From contig NZ_JBCHVB010000006.1 in NCBI RefSeq assembly GCF_039023475.1, forward strand, positions 1 through 64,000: DNA of 64,000 bases. Direction: 5' to 3'. Source of the DNA: Erwinia sp039023475. Its GTDB lineage: Bacteria; Pseudomonadota; Gammaproteobacteria; Enterobacterales; Enterobacteriaceae. Of this stretch, positions 52,972-61,946 are shown one piece after another. Numbering within the stretch: the stretch's first letter is position 1; each line of letters starts with the position of its first letter. The position numbers and the translations under genes were made by a program. The notes below the pieces were generated by a model that was not told the origin of the DNA, ran no database searches, and saw only the letters and a program-made list of their open reading frames with translations.

Positions 52972-53987
52972 TACTGACGTCCGCTGGCTAACAGTTTGTC
53001 CAGCTCACCGCCGCTGGCAAAGTGGGTTTTCATCGCCTGTGGCCAGCCGCCAAAGACATCATTAACAAGGAAAAGGGAGGTCCTGGGGAAGCGATCCTGC
53101 TGCTGAGCCATCAGCTCAGGATTGTTCACCCTGTAGTAATAACTCGTAATGATTTTTTGCGCCGCCGGGCTGTAGAGATAGTTGAGGTACGCTTTTGCCG
53201 CTTTTTCGGTGCCGTTTTTCTCAACGTTTTTGTCTACCCAGGCCACCGGGAACTCCGCCAGGATATCGGTTTCCGGCACGATAACTTCATAGCCTTCTTT
53301 CGCATACTGGTTGCGGATATTATTCACTTCTGACTCAAAGCTGATCAGCACGTCGCCCAGCCCGCGTTCAACGAAGCTGGTTGTGGCGCCGCGGCCGCCG
53401 GTATCAAATACCTGCACGTTCTTCAGGAACTGGGCCATAAACTGTCGCGTCTTAGCCTTATCCTGACCGTTGGCTTTCTCCGCTGCGCCCCAGGCGGCGA
53501 GATAGGTGTAGCGGCCGTTGCCTGAGGTTTTCGGGTTAGGGAAAACCAGCTTCACGTCGCTTTTAACCAGGTCACGCCAGTCGTGAATGTTTTTAGGGTT
53601 ACCCTTGCGTACCAGGAACGCCATGGTGGAGTAGAATGGAGAGCTGCTGTTGGGCAAACGCTGCTGCCAGTCAGCCGGAATGAGTTGACCGCGATCGTGC
53701 AGGATCTGGACGTCAGTCACCTGGTTATAGGTCACCACATCGGCCTTAAGCCCCTGCAAAATGGCCAGCGCCTGACGTGAAGAGCCGGCGTGAGACTGTT
53801 TGATCGTCAGCTTGTCATCGCCGTGTTGAGCATCCCATTGCTTAATGAACGGGGCGTTAAGGGCGACAAAGAGCTCCCGCGAAACGTCGTAGGAGCTGTT
53901 AAGCAGCTCGGTGGCCTGCGCCGATCCGGCCAGCAGCAGCAAGAAAGCGACTCCACTTACCTTTTTTTTCACCGTTAATAACGCCAT
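52971..53987 (-). CDS. cysP: Periplasmic thiosulfate-binding protein CysP
   Basis: A 338-residue binding protein with a signal peptide cleaved after about residue 25 (SAQA/TELLNSSYDVSRELF). Family features QSHAGSSRQALAI and PKTSGNGRYTYLAAWGAA form the anion site. It delivers thiosulfate and sulfate to CysTWA. It is first in the operon, and the upstream 133 bases hold a conserved cysP promoter. Confidence 0.97.
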   Translation of the reverse strand: MALLTVKKKVSGVAFLLLLAGSAQATELLNSSYDVSRELFVALNAPFIKQWDAQHGDDKLTIKQSHAGSSRQALAILQGLKADVVTYNQVTDVQILHDRGQLIPADWQQRLPNSSSPFYSTMAFLVRKGNPKNIHDWRDLVKSDVKLVFPNPKTSGNGRYTYLAAWGAAEKANGQDKAKTRQFMAQFLKNVQVFDTGGRGATTSFVERGLGDVLISFESEVNNIRNQYAKEGYEVIVPETDILAEFPVAWVDKNVEKNGTEKAAKAYLNYLYSPAAQKIITSYYYRVNNPELMAQQQDRFPRTSLFLVNDVFGGWPQAMKTHFASGGELDKLLASGRQ

Positions 53988-54039
53988 TATGCACCCTGAA
54001 ATCCAAACCGGCTCACGCCCGAAGAGTGTTCAGTTTATG

Positions 54040-54110
54040 GATAACGACGTGCAAAGCTGTAACGGTTTTATATACCGTTTGGTGATTTGGAAGTTTAAAA
54101 CGCTATAAGC
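54040..54110 (-). promoter_or_regulatory. cysP promoter and CysB-binding region
   Basis: Read on the minus strand this region contains TTTAAACTTCCAAATCACCA and a palindrome at 54061-54079 (AACGGTATATAAAACCGTT), which agree with the E. coli cysP promoter region as I recall it. The exact -35/-10 and CysB boxes were not mapped. Confidence 0.65.
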
Positions 54111-54120
54111 CTGCGGCAGC

Positions 54121-55068
54121 TCACTTCATCCTCCCCCGCAACACCCAGAATGCCCAGCTGTTGTAAATCAGGGTCAGCGGAATAACCAGCCCCAGCCCCA
54201 CCAGCACAAAATGCTGGGTTGCGGGCAGCGCTGCCGCCTCTTCCAGGCTGAGAACATCAGGAATAAGCCAGGGATAAATCGCCACCAGCGCCAGTCCCGA
54301 AAGGCAGACCAGCAGCAGCAGCACCGCCAGCAGCGGCAGGATGAGCTTCTCCCGGCGAAGTAGAAGCGGGATCGCCATAATCAACAGTCCCGACAGCAGC
54401 AGCAATGCTTTGCCCAGCGGCGTCTGCCAGGCCAGCAGAAAGCGCCCGGGCAGAAGCAGACAGAGACCGATAACCAGCACAATCATCAGCACCAGGAAGA
54501 GGCTGGCAAGCTGACTGCACCGTTCTGCCACTTCGCCTTCCACCCGCCAGCGTATCCAGCAGCAACCCGCCAGAAGATAAGCCGCCATCGTGGCGATGCC
54601 GCTTAACACAGTGAATGGCGTGAGCCACGAGAAAGGGCTGCCGAAGGAAATACCGCTCAGAATGCTGCCCGCCAGCGCCCCCTGCAGGAAGCTGGCGAGA
54701 ACCGATCCGATAATAAAAAGGACATCCAGCCGCCGCTGCATACGCGTTGACGCCTGGCTACGATACTCCAGCGCAACGGCGCGGGCGACCAGCGCCAGCA
54801 GCATGGCAAAGAGCGGCAGATAGAGCCCGGTCAGAAGCTGGGCGTAAGCGGCCGGGAAAAGCGCGAGCAGCCCGCCCGCCATCAGAACAAGCCAGGTCTC
54901 ATTGGCGTCCCATACCGGCAGGATCGTCGCGGAAAGATGGTAGCGATCCCGCCCCTCAGGAAACCAGGCGAACAGCATGCCAACGCCCAAATCGGTACCG
55001 TCCAGCAGCACGTACATTATCAGTGAAAAAGCCAGCACGGCGGCGGAGAGGTTGATTAAATCGGGCAT
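54121..55068 (-). CDS. cydB: Cytochrome bd-type quinol oxidase subunit II
   Basis: With the ATG at 55068 (after GGAGGCG, two bases from the upstream stop) the protein has 315 residues and eight to nine membrane helices. Typical CydB/CioB segments are YVLLDGTDLGVGMLF, LPVWDANETWLVLMAGGLLALFP and FLQGALAGS. The longer reading frame upstream overlaps subunit I and is not used. It pairs with the preceding gene to form a quinol oxidase that reduces oxygen. This is not the usual cydAB locus; the pair is linked to a formate dehydrogenase. Confidence 0.9.
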   Translation of the reverse strand: MPDLINLSAAVLAFSLIMYVLLDGTDLGVGMLFAWFPEGRDRYHLSATILPVWDANETWLVLMAGGLLALFPAAYAQLLTGLYLPLFAMLLALVARAVALEYRSQASTRMQRRLDVLFIIGSVLASFLQGALAGSILSGISFGSPFSWLTPFTVLSGIATMAAYLLAGCCWIRWRVEGEVAERCSQLASLFLVLMIVLVIGLCLLLPGRFLLAWQTPLGKALLLLSGLLIMAIPLLLRREKLILPLLAVLLLLVCLSGLALVAIYPWLIPDVLSLEEAAALPATQHFVLVGLGLVIPLTLIYNSWAFWVLRGRMK

Positions 55069-55070
55069 GG

Positions 55071-56420
55071 TTACGCCTCCCCTTCTTTTGCAGCGAAGTG
55101 ATGTTCCTGCGCGACATAGCGCATGAAGTAGCGCAGCCCGGCGGCGAAAGCGATGAGATAAACCACCAAAATAGCCGTGCCGGAGGCGATAACCCAGGCG
55201 GCAGGCAGCGCGGAAACGCTCTCTTCCGTGCGCAATAATCCCCAGACGGTCCAGGGCTGACGGCCCGTTTCGGTCACAACCCAACCGGCAAGCATGGCGA
55301 TAAAGCCCGCAGGCGACATTACTATCAGCAGCTTCAGCAACATCTCTGAGCTGTAGAGTTTTTTACGCAGCCGCATAATGAGCGCGGCTCCGCTGGTAGC
55401 CAGCATCAGCAGGCCCAGCCCGACCATAACCCTGAAAGCGTAGAAAACCGGCAGCACTTCGGGGATTTCATCTTTGGGAAACTCGCTGAGCGGCTTAATC
55501 TGTCCATGAAGGTTATGCTTCAGATAGAGCGAACCAACCTGCGGGATCGCCAGCTCGGCATAGTTACGTTGCGCCGCCTGATCGGGGATCGCAAAAAGCC
55601 GCAGCGGCTCCCCCTCGCCCGCTGGCGGCCTGTGCCAGCTCCCCTCCATCGCGGCCAGTTTTTGTGGCTGATATTGAAGCGTATTCTCACCATGCAGATC
55701 GCCGACAGCGATTTGCAGCGGCATCAGGATAATTGCCATCCACATAGAGAGAGAAACCATCAGCCTGGCCTCCGCCGGCTGCCTGTTTTTACGCAGGCGC
55801 CATGCGCCGACCCCCGCCACAATAAAGACGGTAGCCAACAGCGCGGCGAGCACCATATGAGTCAGTCGCCATGGAAATGACGGCGAGCTTAAAATGGTCA
55901 GCCAGCTGTCAGGATGGAAATTACCGGCCTCATCGCGGAAAAATCCCACGGGCGTTTGCATCCAGGAATTGGCCGCCAGGATCCAGAAGGCGCTGATCAG
56001 TCCACCGACCGCCACCAGACAGGTCACCGCAAAATGTTTTTTAGGGCCGATGCGATCCATGCCAAAGATCATCACGCCCGCCAGCGCTGCTTCCATAAAG
56101 AACGCGACCAGCACTTCATAGAGCATCAGCGGGCCCAGAATGCCCCCCGCCTTCCGGGCAAAAGGCCCCCAGTTCGTGCCAAACTGAAACTCCATTACCA
56201 CCCCGCTGACGGCCCCCACCGCAATGGTCAGTGAAAACACTTTCAGCCAGAAGCGATAAACATCCAGGTAACGCCGGTCTTTGCGGATAAGCCACGCACC
56301 TTCCAGAAAAGCGAGGAAGGTGGAGAGCCCCAGCGCAAAGGCGGCGAGCACGATATGCAGGCCGATGGTCACGGCAAACTGCCAGCGTGACAGCAGCAGC
56401 GTCAACTCTGCATCAGGCAT
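55071..56420 (-). CDS. cydA: Cytochrome bd-type quinol oxidase subunit I
   Basis: A 449-residue subunit with haem ligands in LLLSRWQFAVTIGLHIVLAAF (His), YEVLVAFFMEAALAGVMIFG (Glu) and WRLTHMVLAALLA (His), and a quinol loop GDLHGENTLQYQPQKLAAMEG. The loop is short, as in cyanide-insensitive CioA-type oxidases. The start at 56420 overlaps the DUF1641 gene by eight bases; upstream frame is shadow. Being fused by overlap to formate dehydrogenase genes suggests that formate electrons reach this oxidase through quinol. Confidence 0.92.
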   Translation of the reverse strand: MPDAELTLLLSRWQFAVTIGLHIVLAAFALGLSTFLAFLEGAWLIRKDRRYLDVYRFWLKVFSLTIAVGAVSGVVMEFQFGTNWGPFARKAGGILGPLMLYEVLVAFFMEAALAGVMIFGMDRIGPKKHFAVTCLVAVGGLISAFWILAANSWMQTPVGFFRDEAGNFHPDSWLTILSSPSFPWRLTHMVLAALLATVFIVAGVGAWRLRKNRQPAEARLMVSLSMWMAIILMPLQIAVGDLHGENTLQYQPQKLAAMEGSWHRPPAGEGEPLRLFAIPDQAAQRNYAELAIPQVGSLYLKHNLHGQIKPLSEFPKDEIPEVLPVFYAFRVMVGLGLLMLATSGAALIMRLRKKLYSSEMLLKLLIVMSPAGFIAMLAGWVVTETGRQPWTVWGLLRTEESVSALPAAWVIASGTAILVVYLIAFAAGLRYFMRYVAQEHHFAAKEGEA

Positions 56421-56895
56421 GGCTTTCTTTACCGCTGTAGCGTGAAATGGGTTTATCGGGGCTTTTCTCCATTGAGGTGCTGAAGGCGCGCAGCCCCGAT
56501 AACAGTGGCGAAATACCCTGCCAGAACTCATCGTCCCTCAGCAGGCGAATAATGCCGGTAATGCCTGGCGCCTTCTGTTTCTGTTCATCCTGCGTCGCCT
56601 GGCTTAGCGCATTGACGCCATCGGTTAACGCCATCAGCAGCTGATTAAAACGCTCAGGAGGGACGCGTGACAGCGCCATTAATAGCAGCGAAATATTCTG
56701 GATCGCAGACTGCGATCCGGGCCGGTTGAGCCCGCTGACCAGTACCTTCGCAATATCGGTATTGGCGCAAACCAGATCGTTTGCCAGCCTGATAAAGCCG
56801 TGCTTATGGAGATTCTCCAGCAGGGTGTTTAACGCCTCGCCTGCATTGGGTTCGGTACGGGTGGGCGGCACCTCGTAATTCATACGTTCAGCCAT
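56413..56895 (-). CDS. DUF1641 protein, formate dehydrogenase partner
   Basis: A 160-residue protein of the DUF1641 type (LLENLHKHGFIRLANDLVCAN, LMALTDGVNALSQA, LLRDDEFWQGISPLLSGLRAF). In Bacillus and other bacteria such proteins are encoded next to FdhF-like formate dehydrogenases. The ATG overlaps the dehydrogenase stop by one base (TGATG), and the stop overlaps the oxidase subunit gene by eight. Its exact role (assembly or electron transfer) is not known; no cofactor motif is visible. Confidence 0.85.
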   Translation of the reverse strand: MAERMNYEVPPTRTEPNAGEALNTLLENLHKHGFIRLANDLVCANTDIAKVLVSGLNRPGSQSAIQNISLLLMALSRVPPERFNQLLMALTDGVNALSQATQDEQKQKAPGITGIIRLLRDDEFWQGISPLLSGLRAFSTSMEKSPDKPISRYSGKESHA

Positions 56896-59867
56896 CAAAA
56901 TTTCTCCGGATGGTCGGTGTGTTCAGGCGGCAGGGTATAACCTTCCTGCTGCCATTTTTCCTCGACGGGAAGATGCATGAGGGGCGTACGGCTGCCGTTG
57001 CGGAAATTGTGCGGCGGCAGCGGACTGCGCTTCAGCGATCGACCAAGCTTCTTCATGGAAATGGCGATCTCTTTGTAAGCGGGCGTGTTCACATCGGGAT
57101 CGTGATGATCGCCGGTCAACCCGTTAACGCCGGGCTTGCCGTGATGGATAGGGATGAACAGCACGTTGCCCTGCGCTCTTTCCGTAACCAGCACGGGCAC
57201 CTCCAGCGTCCCTCTGCGTGACGTCAGCGCAACCCAGTCCCCCTCATGGAGATCGCGCTCTGCGGCCAGATCCGGACCTATCTCCACAAACCAGTCGGGC
57301 GACAGTGACAGCAGTCTTCCGCCCCGGCCGCTCTGATTAGTGGACTGGAAATGTTCAAGCATCCGGCCATTATTCAGCAGCAGATCGAATTCCGCATCCG
57401 CTTCCTCTTCCGGAGCCTGCCAGCGCAGCGGATGGAGCTTCGCTTTACCGTCCGGGAACTTGAACCTGTCGGTGTAAAGCAGCGGCGTGTCGCTGCCATC
57501 CGCGTTAACGGGCCACTGCTGCGACTGCCAGCCGCTAAGTCGATCATAGCTGACGCCCGCAAAAATGGCGGAAATACCCGCTGCTTCGGCCATGATCTGA
57601 CTGGGATGCGTGTAGTACCAGGGATGGCCCAGACGGGCAGCGAGATCGGTGAGGATGGCCCAGTCGGGCCGGCTTTCTCCCAGCGGCGGCATCACCTCGT
57701 AAAAGCGCTGAATCCGGCGTTCTGTATTGACGAACGATCCCTCTTTTTCCACGCTGGGGCAGCCTGGCAGCACCACGTCGGCAAATTCGGCGGTCCGGCT
57801 CATAAAAATATCCTGCACCACCATAAAGTCCAGACCGGTAAAGGCCTCGTGTACTTTAGTGGAGTCCGCATCGGAAAACGCCGTTTCCTCGCCGATAACA
57901 AACATCGCCTTCAGCTTACCGGACCAGGCGTCCTGCACCATTTTGAAATTGTCCGCGCCGGCCTGGTCAGAGAGCGCCTGCGCATCCACGCCCCAGGCCT
58001 TTGCCCACTTCTCCCGCATGGCCGGATCGGTGACTTTTTCATAGCCGGGATAGACGTTGCTCAGACAGCCGAAGTCGCTGGCGCCCTGGACGTTATTATG
58101 CCCGCGCATCGGATAGCCGCCGGTGCCGGGACGCCCGTAGTTTCCGGTCACCAGCAGCAGGTTAGAGAGGGCGGTGCTGGTATCAGCGCCATGGCTGTGC
58201 TGGGTGATCCCCATTGCCCAGAGAAGGCAGACGCTGGGCGAGCGACCTATCATTTCGCCCGCCTCAGCCAGTTCCTCCACGCTGAGGCCGGTAAGCTCAC
58301 TGGCATATTCCAGGGTAAAAGGCGCCAGTGATTCACGATACGCCTCAAGCTGGTTTACCTTTTCCGCCAGAAAAGCCTCATCGGCATAGCCATGATCGAA
58401 CATATAGCGGGACATTGCCGAAGCCCAGACGAGGTCGCTTCCGGGCTTAATGCGCAGATAGCGATCGGCCCGCTCCGCCATTTCATGACGCCGGGGATCG
58501 ACGACCAGCAGCTTTTGCCCCTGATATTTATGGGCGTGTTTGATGCGCGATGCGATAACCGGATGGTTTTCGGAAATATTACTGCCAACGATGACAATCA
58601 GCGCGGCTTTCTGCAAATCTTCAATACTGCCTGCGTCTCCGCCGTAGCCGACGGTGCGGAAAAGACCTTCCGTGGCCGGATTCTGGCAATAGCGGGAGGA
58701 GTTATCGACGTTGTTGGTGCCAAAAATCAGCCGGGCAATTTTCTGCGTCAGGTAGGCTTCTTCATTGCTGGCCTTGCTGGAGCCGATAAACCCGATGCTG
58801 TCCCCCCCGTGCTGTTCGCTGATGCCGCGTAAGCGCGTGGCGACAAGATCGAGCGCTTCATCCCAGCTGGCCGGGCGGAAGCGTCCATTCTCACGGATCA
58901 ACGGCGTGGTCAGACGCTGCGGGCTGTTGACAAAATCCCAGCCGAACTTGCCCTTCACGCAGGTTGAAATACCGTTGGCGGGCGCGTCGGCGACGGGCTG
59001 AACCTTCAGAATATGGCGATCGCGCGTCCACATTTCAAAACTGCATCCCACGCCGCAGTAGGTACATACCGTTTTTGTTTTTTTGATTTCATGCTGGCGC
59101 ATCGCCATATCCATCACCGAAATTCCGGTAATGGGCTCTGCCCCTATGCTGTTTTCCAGCGTTTTAACAAAATCGATCAGCGGCCTTTTCAGATCGGCCG
59201 GCATCGCGGTCAGTGGCCCGGCGTCGGGCTGCATGGTTTTTTCCAGCAGCGCATTGCAGGGGCAGACAGTGACGCAGTGTCCACAGCTGACGCAGCTGGA
59301 TCCCGCTATCTGTTCACCGCCGTCCCAGAGCACTCGGGGATGATCGCTACGATAGTCGATAGAAAGCGTTTCGTTAACCTCCACGCTCTGACAGGCCTCC
59401 ACGCAGCGGCCACACAGAATGCACTGGTCAGGATCGTAGGTATAAAAAGGGTTACTGTGATCTTTCTCTGTCGGTTTACGCTCGTAGGGATAGTACTGAA
59501 TAGGGATATGCATATCGGCTACGGTGTTATGAAGCGTACAGTCGCCGCTGTTATGTTCACACACCGTGCAGTAAAGCTCATGGCGATTGAGTACGCGATC
59601 CATCCCTTCCTGCTGCGCGGCCTTCGCGGCCGTGCCCTCGCTGGATATCTCCATGCCCTCTTCCGCCTTAAGCGTACATCCGCGTACCAGTTCACCATCA
59701 ACCTTCACCCAGCAAACGTCACAGGTTTGCAGCGGTGGAAGCGATGGATGGTAGCAAACGTGCGGCAGGATTTTTCCCTGCGCGGTCAGAAAATCAATCA
59801 GCGGTTGACCGGCGCTGCCCGTCAGGGATTCGCCGTTAAAAAGCAGCGTGCATTTCTCTCTGGTCAT
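56895..59867 (-). CDS. Molybdenum formate dehydrogenase alpha subunit (NuoG-like N-terminus)
   Basis: A 990-residue enzyme. It has an N-terminal [2Fe-2S] domain (Cys38, 49, 52, 64), a His/Cys3 [4Fe-4S] site (His96, Cys100, 103, 110), two [4Fe-4S] ferredoxin motifs (Cys149-159 and Cys192-202), a further cluster of the molybdopterin domain (Cys268, 271, 275, 303) and the bis-MGD catalytic domain. The likely Mo ligand is Cys394 in SRYCQNPATEGLF, so it does not need selenocysteine. No signal peptide, so cytoplasmic. It oxidises formate to CO2. The ATG at 59867 has AGAGAG upstream, and a large hairpin with T run lies in its leader. Confidence 0.9.
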   Translation of the reverse strand: MTREKCTLLFNGESLTGSAGQPLIDFLTAQGKILPHVCYHPSLPPLQTCDVCWVKVDGELVRGCTLKAEEGMEISSEGTAAKAAQQEGMDRVLNRHELYCTVCEHNSGDCTLHNTVADMHIPIQYYPYERKPTEKDHSNPFYTYDPDQCILCGRCVEACQSVEVNETLSIDYRSDHPRVLWDGGEQIAGSSCVSCGHCVTVCPCNALLEKTMQPDAGPLTAMPADLKRPLIDFVKTLENSIGAEPITGISVMDMAMRQHEIKKTKTVCTYCGVGCSFEMWTRDRHILKVQPVADAPANGISTCVKGKFGWDFVNSPQRLTTPLIRENGRFRPASWDEALDLVATRLRGISEQHGGDSIGFIGSSKASNEEAYLTQKIARLIFGTNNVDNSSRYCQNPATEGLFRTVGYGGDAGSIEDLQKAALIVIVGSNISENHPVIASRIKHAHKYQGQKLLVVDPRRHEMAERADRYLRIKPGSDLVWASAMSRYMFDHGYADEAFLAEKVNQLEAYRESLAPFTLEYASELTGLSVEELAEAGEMIGRSPSVCLLWAMGITQHSHGADTSTALSNLLLVTGNYGRPGTGGYPMRGHNNVQGASDFGCLSNVYPGYEKVTDPAMREKWAKAWGVDAQALSDQAGADNFKMVQDAWSGKLKAMFVIGEETAFSDADSTKVHEAFTGLDFMVVQDIFMSRTAEFADVVLPGCPSVEKEGSFVNTERRIQRFYEVMPPLGESRPDWAILTDLAARLGHPWYYTHPSQIMAEAAGISAIFAGVSYDRLSGWQSQQWPVNADGSDTPLLYTDRFKFPDGKAKLHPLRWQAPEEEADAEFDLLLNNGRMLEHFQSTNQSGRGGRLLSLSPDWFVEIGPDLAAERDLHEGDWVALTSRRGTLEVPVLVTERAQGNVLFIPIHHGKPGVNGLTGDHHDPDVNTPAYKEIAISMKKLGRSLKRSPLPPHNFRNGSRTPLMHLPVEEKWQQEGYTLPPEHTDHPEKF

Positions 59868-59891
59868 TACGTTCTCTCTGCCACGACATTG

Positions 59892-59962
59892 CAAAAAAGC
59901 GTCCAGGCTGAAGGTTCCGTCCCTGTTATTTTTGTAAAGTTACGTCTTTCAGCCTGGACGCT
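59892..59962 (-). terminator. Terminator-like hairpin in the formate dehydrogenase leader
   Basis: AGCGTCCAGGCTGAA (59898-59912) and TTCAGCCTGGACGCT (59948-59962) are perfect 15-bp arms with a 35-base loop. On the minus strand the stem is followed by TTTTTT and then the ATG about 25 bases later. This is the form of an intrinsic terminator placed before a gene, i.e. an attenuator, or the end of a small RNA. Confidence 0.7.
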
Positions 59963-60096
59963 GTTTGTTGGGTTGTCACGAAAGTGCAAGGCAGAAACGC
60001 GTAACGAAACGTGTAAGGCAGCCAGCCTTTTCTATACTGCTGAGAGCAAAACCTCTTACGCACTGTTTTAAATTTATCTGGTAACCAGGAGAACTC

Positions 60097-61311
60097 ATGA
60101 AAGCACTTGTCTGGCACGCCGTTGGGGATATCCGCCTTGATGACGTCGCTGAACCGACAATCCAGACACCCGGCGATGCCGTTATCCGCCTGACTTCCTC
60201 AGCAATTTGCGGCACCGATCTGCATTTCGTCCGGGGCACCTTCAGCAAGATGAAAGCCGGCACTATCCTCGGTCACGAAGGCGTGGGCATTATCGAAGCG
60301 CTGGGCGATGACGTACGAAACTTTTCAGTTGGCGATCGCGTGGTGGTCTGCTCAACGGTGTCATGTGGCTATTGTCCACCCTGCCGGTCCGGCAATACGG
60401 CACAGTGTGACAACGCGAACCCCAACGGGCCTGAGGCGGGAACCTGCTTTTTTGGCGGGCCGGCGGCAACCGGTCCGGTTAACGGCCTGCAGGCCGAAAA
60501 AGCACGCATCCCTTTTGCCGCCAATACGCTGGTGAAAATCCCGGATAACGTCAGCGATGAGCAGGCGCTGATGATCAGCGATATCTTTCCGACCGCCTGG
60601 TTCGGCGCTGAGGCAGGCGAAGTCACAAAAGGGGATGTGGTGGTGGTGTTCGGCTGCGGACCTGTCGGCCAGTTCACCATCGCCAGCGCATTTCTGAAAG
60701 GGGCCGCGCGGGTTATCGCCGTGGACTGCCATGAAGACAGGCTTGCCATGGCCCGTCAGCAGGGCGCTTTTACCGTTAATTTTGAGAAAGAAGATCCGGT
60801 AGAAACCCTCAGCCGTCTGACTGGCGGTATTGGCGCAGACTGCGCCATCGATGCCGTAGGCGTGGACAGCCAGCATGCGCATAGCGGTCCCGCCGCTGAG
60901 GAAGCAGAGCAGAAGGCGGAAAAATTCCAGCGGGAAGTGGCGGAAGTGGCTCCCGAAACGCATCCGCAGTCCGGAAACTGGGTGCCGGGGGATGCGCCGT
61001 CTCAGGCGCTTGAATGGGCGATTGCATCGCTGAAAAAGGCGGGCAGGCTAAGTATCATCGGCGTTTACCCACCGGAGGCAGAAACCTTCCCAATAGGTAA
61101 GGCGATGAATAAAAATCTGACCATGAAAATGGGTAACTGCAATCATCACACGATTATTCCCGGTTTACTCGAACTGGTACGAACCGGGGCCATCGATCCG
61201 GTAAAGGTTCTGACGAAGGTCGAACCAATAAGCGATGTGATTGCTGCCTATCAGGCTTTTGATAAACGCGAGCCTGGCTGGATTAAAACCGAGCTTGAGC
61301 CGCAGCGCTGA
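60097..61311 (+). CDS. Zinc-dependent dehydrogenase, glutathione-independent formaldehyde dehydrogenase-like
   Basis: A 404-residue MDR enzyme. Catalytic zinc ligands are Cys38 (SAICGTDLHF) and His60-Glu61 (LGHEGVG); the structural zinc has Cys90, 93, 96 and 104; the NAD fold has VVVFGCGPVGQF. The long insertion with HSGPAAEEAEQKAEKFQ and the order of motifs resemble the formaldehyde dehydrogenase (FdhA) group, though other aldehydes or alcohols are possible. CAGGAGAA precedes the ATG. It is divergent from the formate dehydrogenase operon, so the two may share control. Confidence 0.85.
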   Translation: MKALVWHAVGDIRLDDVAEPTIQTPGDAVIRLTSSAICGTDLHFVRGTFSKMKAGTILGHEGVGIIEALGDDVRNFSVGDRVVVCSTVSCGYCPPCRSGNTAQCDNANPNGPEAGTCFFGGPAATGPVNGLQAEKARIPFAANTLVKIPDNVSDEQALMISDIFPTAWFGAEAGEVTKGDVVVVFGCGPVGQFTIASAFLKGAARVIAVDCHEDRLAMARQQGAFTVNFEKEDPVETLSRLTGGIGADCAIDAVGVDSQHAHSGPAAEEAEQKAEKFQREVAEVAPETHPQSGNWVPGDAPSQALEWAIASLKKAGRLSIIGVYPPEAETFPIGKAMNKNLTMKMGNCNHHTIIPGLLELVRTGAIDPVKVLTKVEPISDVIAAYQAFDKREPGWIKTELEPQR

Positions 61312-61361
61312 CTTTCTTTTTCAGGTGCCTCAGCTTATGAGGCGCCTGCTTTCGCATAGGG

Positions 61362-61946
61362 TCAGCAGGAAATGCGCATCACCATCAGATTATTTTCCAC
61401 GCCTGATATCACCAGATCCAGATCGGCGTCGTCGGCAAGCAGGAAGATCCCCTCAAAGCCTTTATTCAGTTTTATCTCCAGCGGCGCTGACATATTTCCG
61501 TAAAGGTCAAACGAGGAGCGCAAAGCGGTATTACGCAGCCAGACGGTGGGGATAGAAGCATTAGTTGCCGACAGTAACGCCCACTCCTGGTCCGTTACCA
61601 GCACATCACGCCAGCCAAGCATTTTCATCGCTTCAAAGAAATGGGTAAACCGGCTAAGATCGCTGAGCGTGTCCTGATCTTCGGTGCCGGTATGCCAGAG
61701 ATATTCTGCCTTCGCGCGCAGCCCGGCCCGAAAGCCCAGCCGCCGTCCTTCGTCAATAAACCAGTTAAGTTCGCCGGCAACGGATTTTGGCAGCAGCTTT
61801 TTTTTCAGCGCGGTTTCCAGCCAGCGCATAATAAACATATGCTGCTGAAGAGGAGATTTTTTCCCGTTCTGCTCATATAAAGACAAAGCGACCAGCAGCG
61901 ACCAGGAGAAATTGAGGATATCAGGGTTAATACGGTTTCGCTTCAT
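61362..61946 (-). CDS. DUF2913-like protein
   Basis: The start at 61946 gives a 194-residue protein (MKRNRINPDILNFSWSLLVAL). The N-terminal half (FIMRWLETALKKKLLPKSVAGELNWFIDEGRRLG) is in the style of the DUF2913 family of enterobacteria, which I assign from memory. The C-terminal half is a mixed strand region. The longer frame upstream (to 62117) runs through AT-rich DNA and is unlikely to be translated. No function known; no close neighbours in the same direction. Confidence 0.7.
   Translation of the reverse strand: MKRNRINPDILNFSWSLLVALSLYEQNGKKSPLQQHMFIMRWLETALKKKLLPKSVAGELNWFIDEGRRLGFRAGLRAKAEYLWHTGTEDQDTLSDLSRFTHFFEAMKMLGWRDVLVTDQEWALLSATNASIPTVWLRNTALRSSFDLYGNMSAPLEIKLNKGFEGIFLLADDADLDLVISGVENNLMVMRISC

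Noticed and set aside
59013..60071. 352-codon plus-strand frame
   Set aside because: Antisense to the formate dehydrogenase gene and its leader; no protein family visible.
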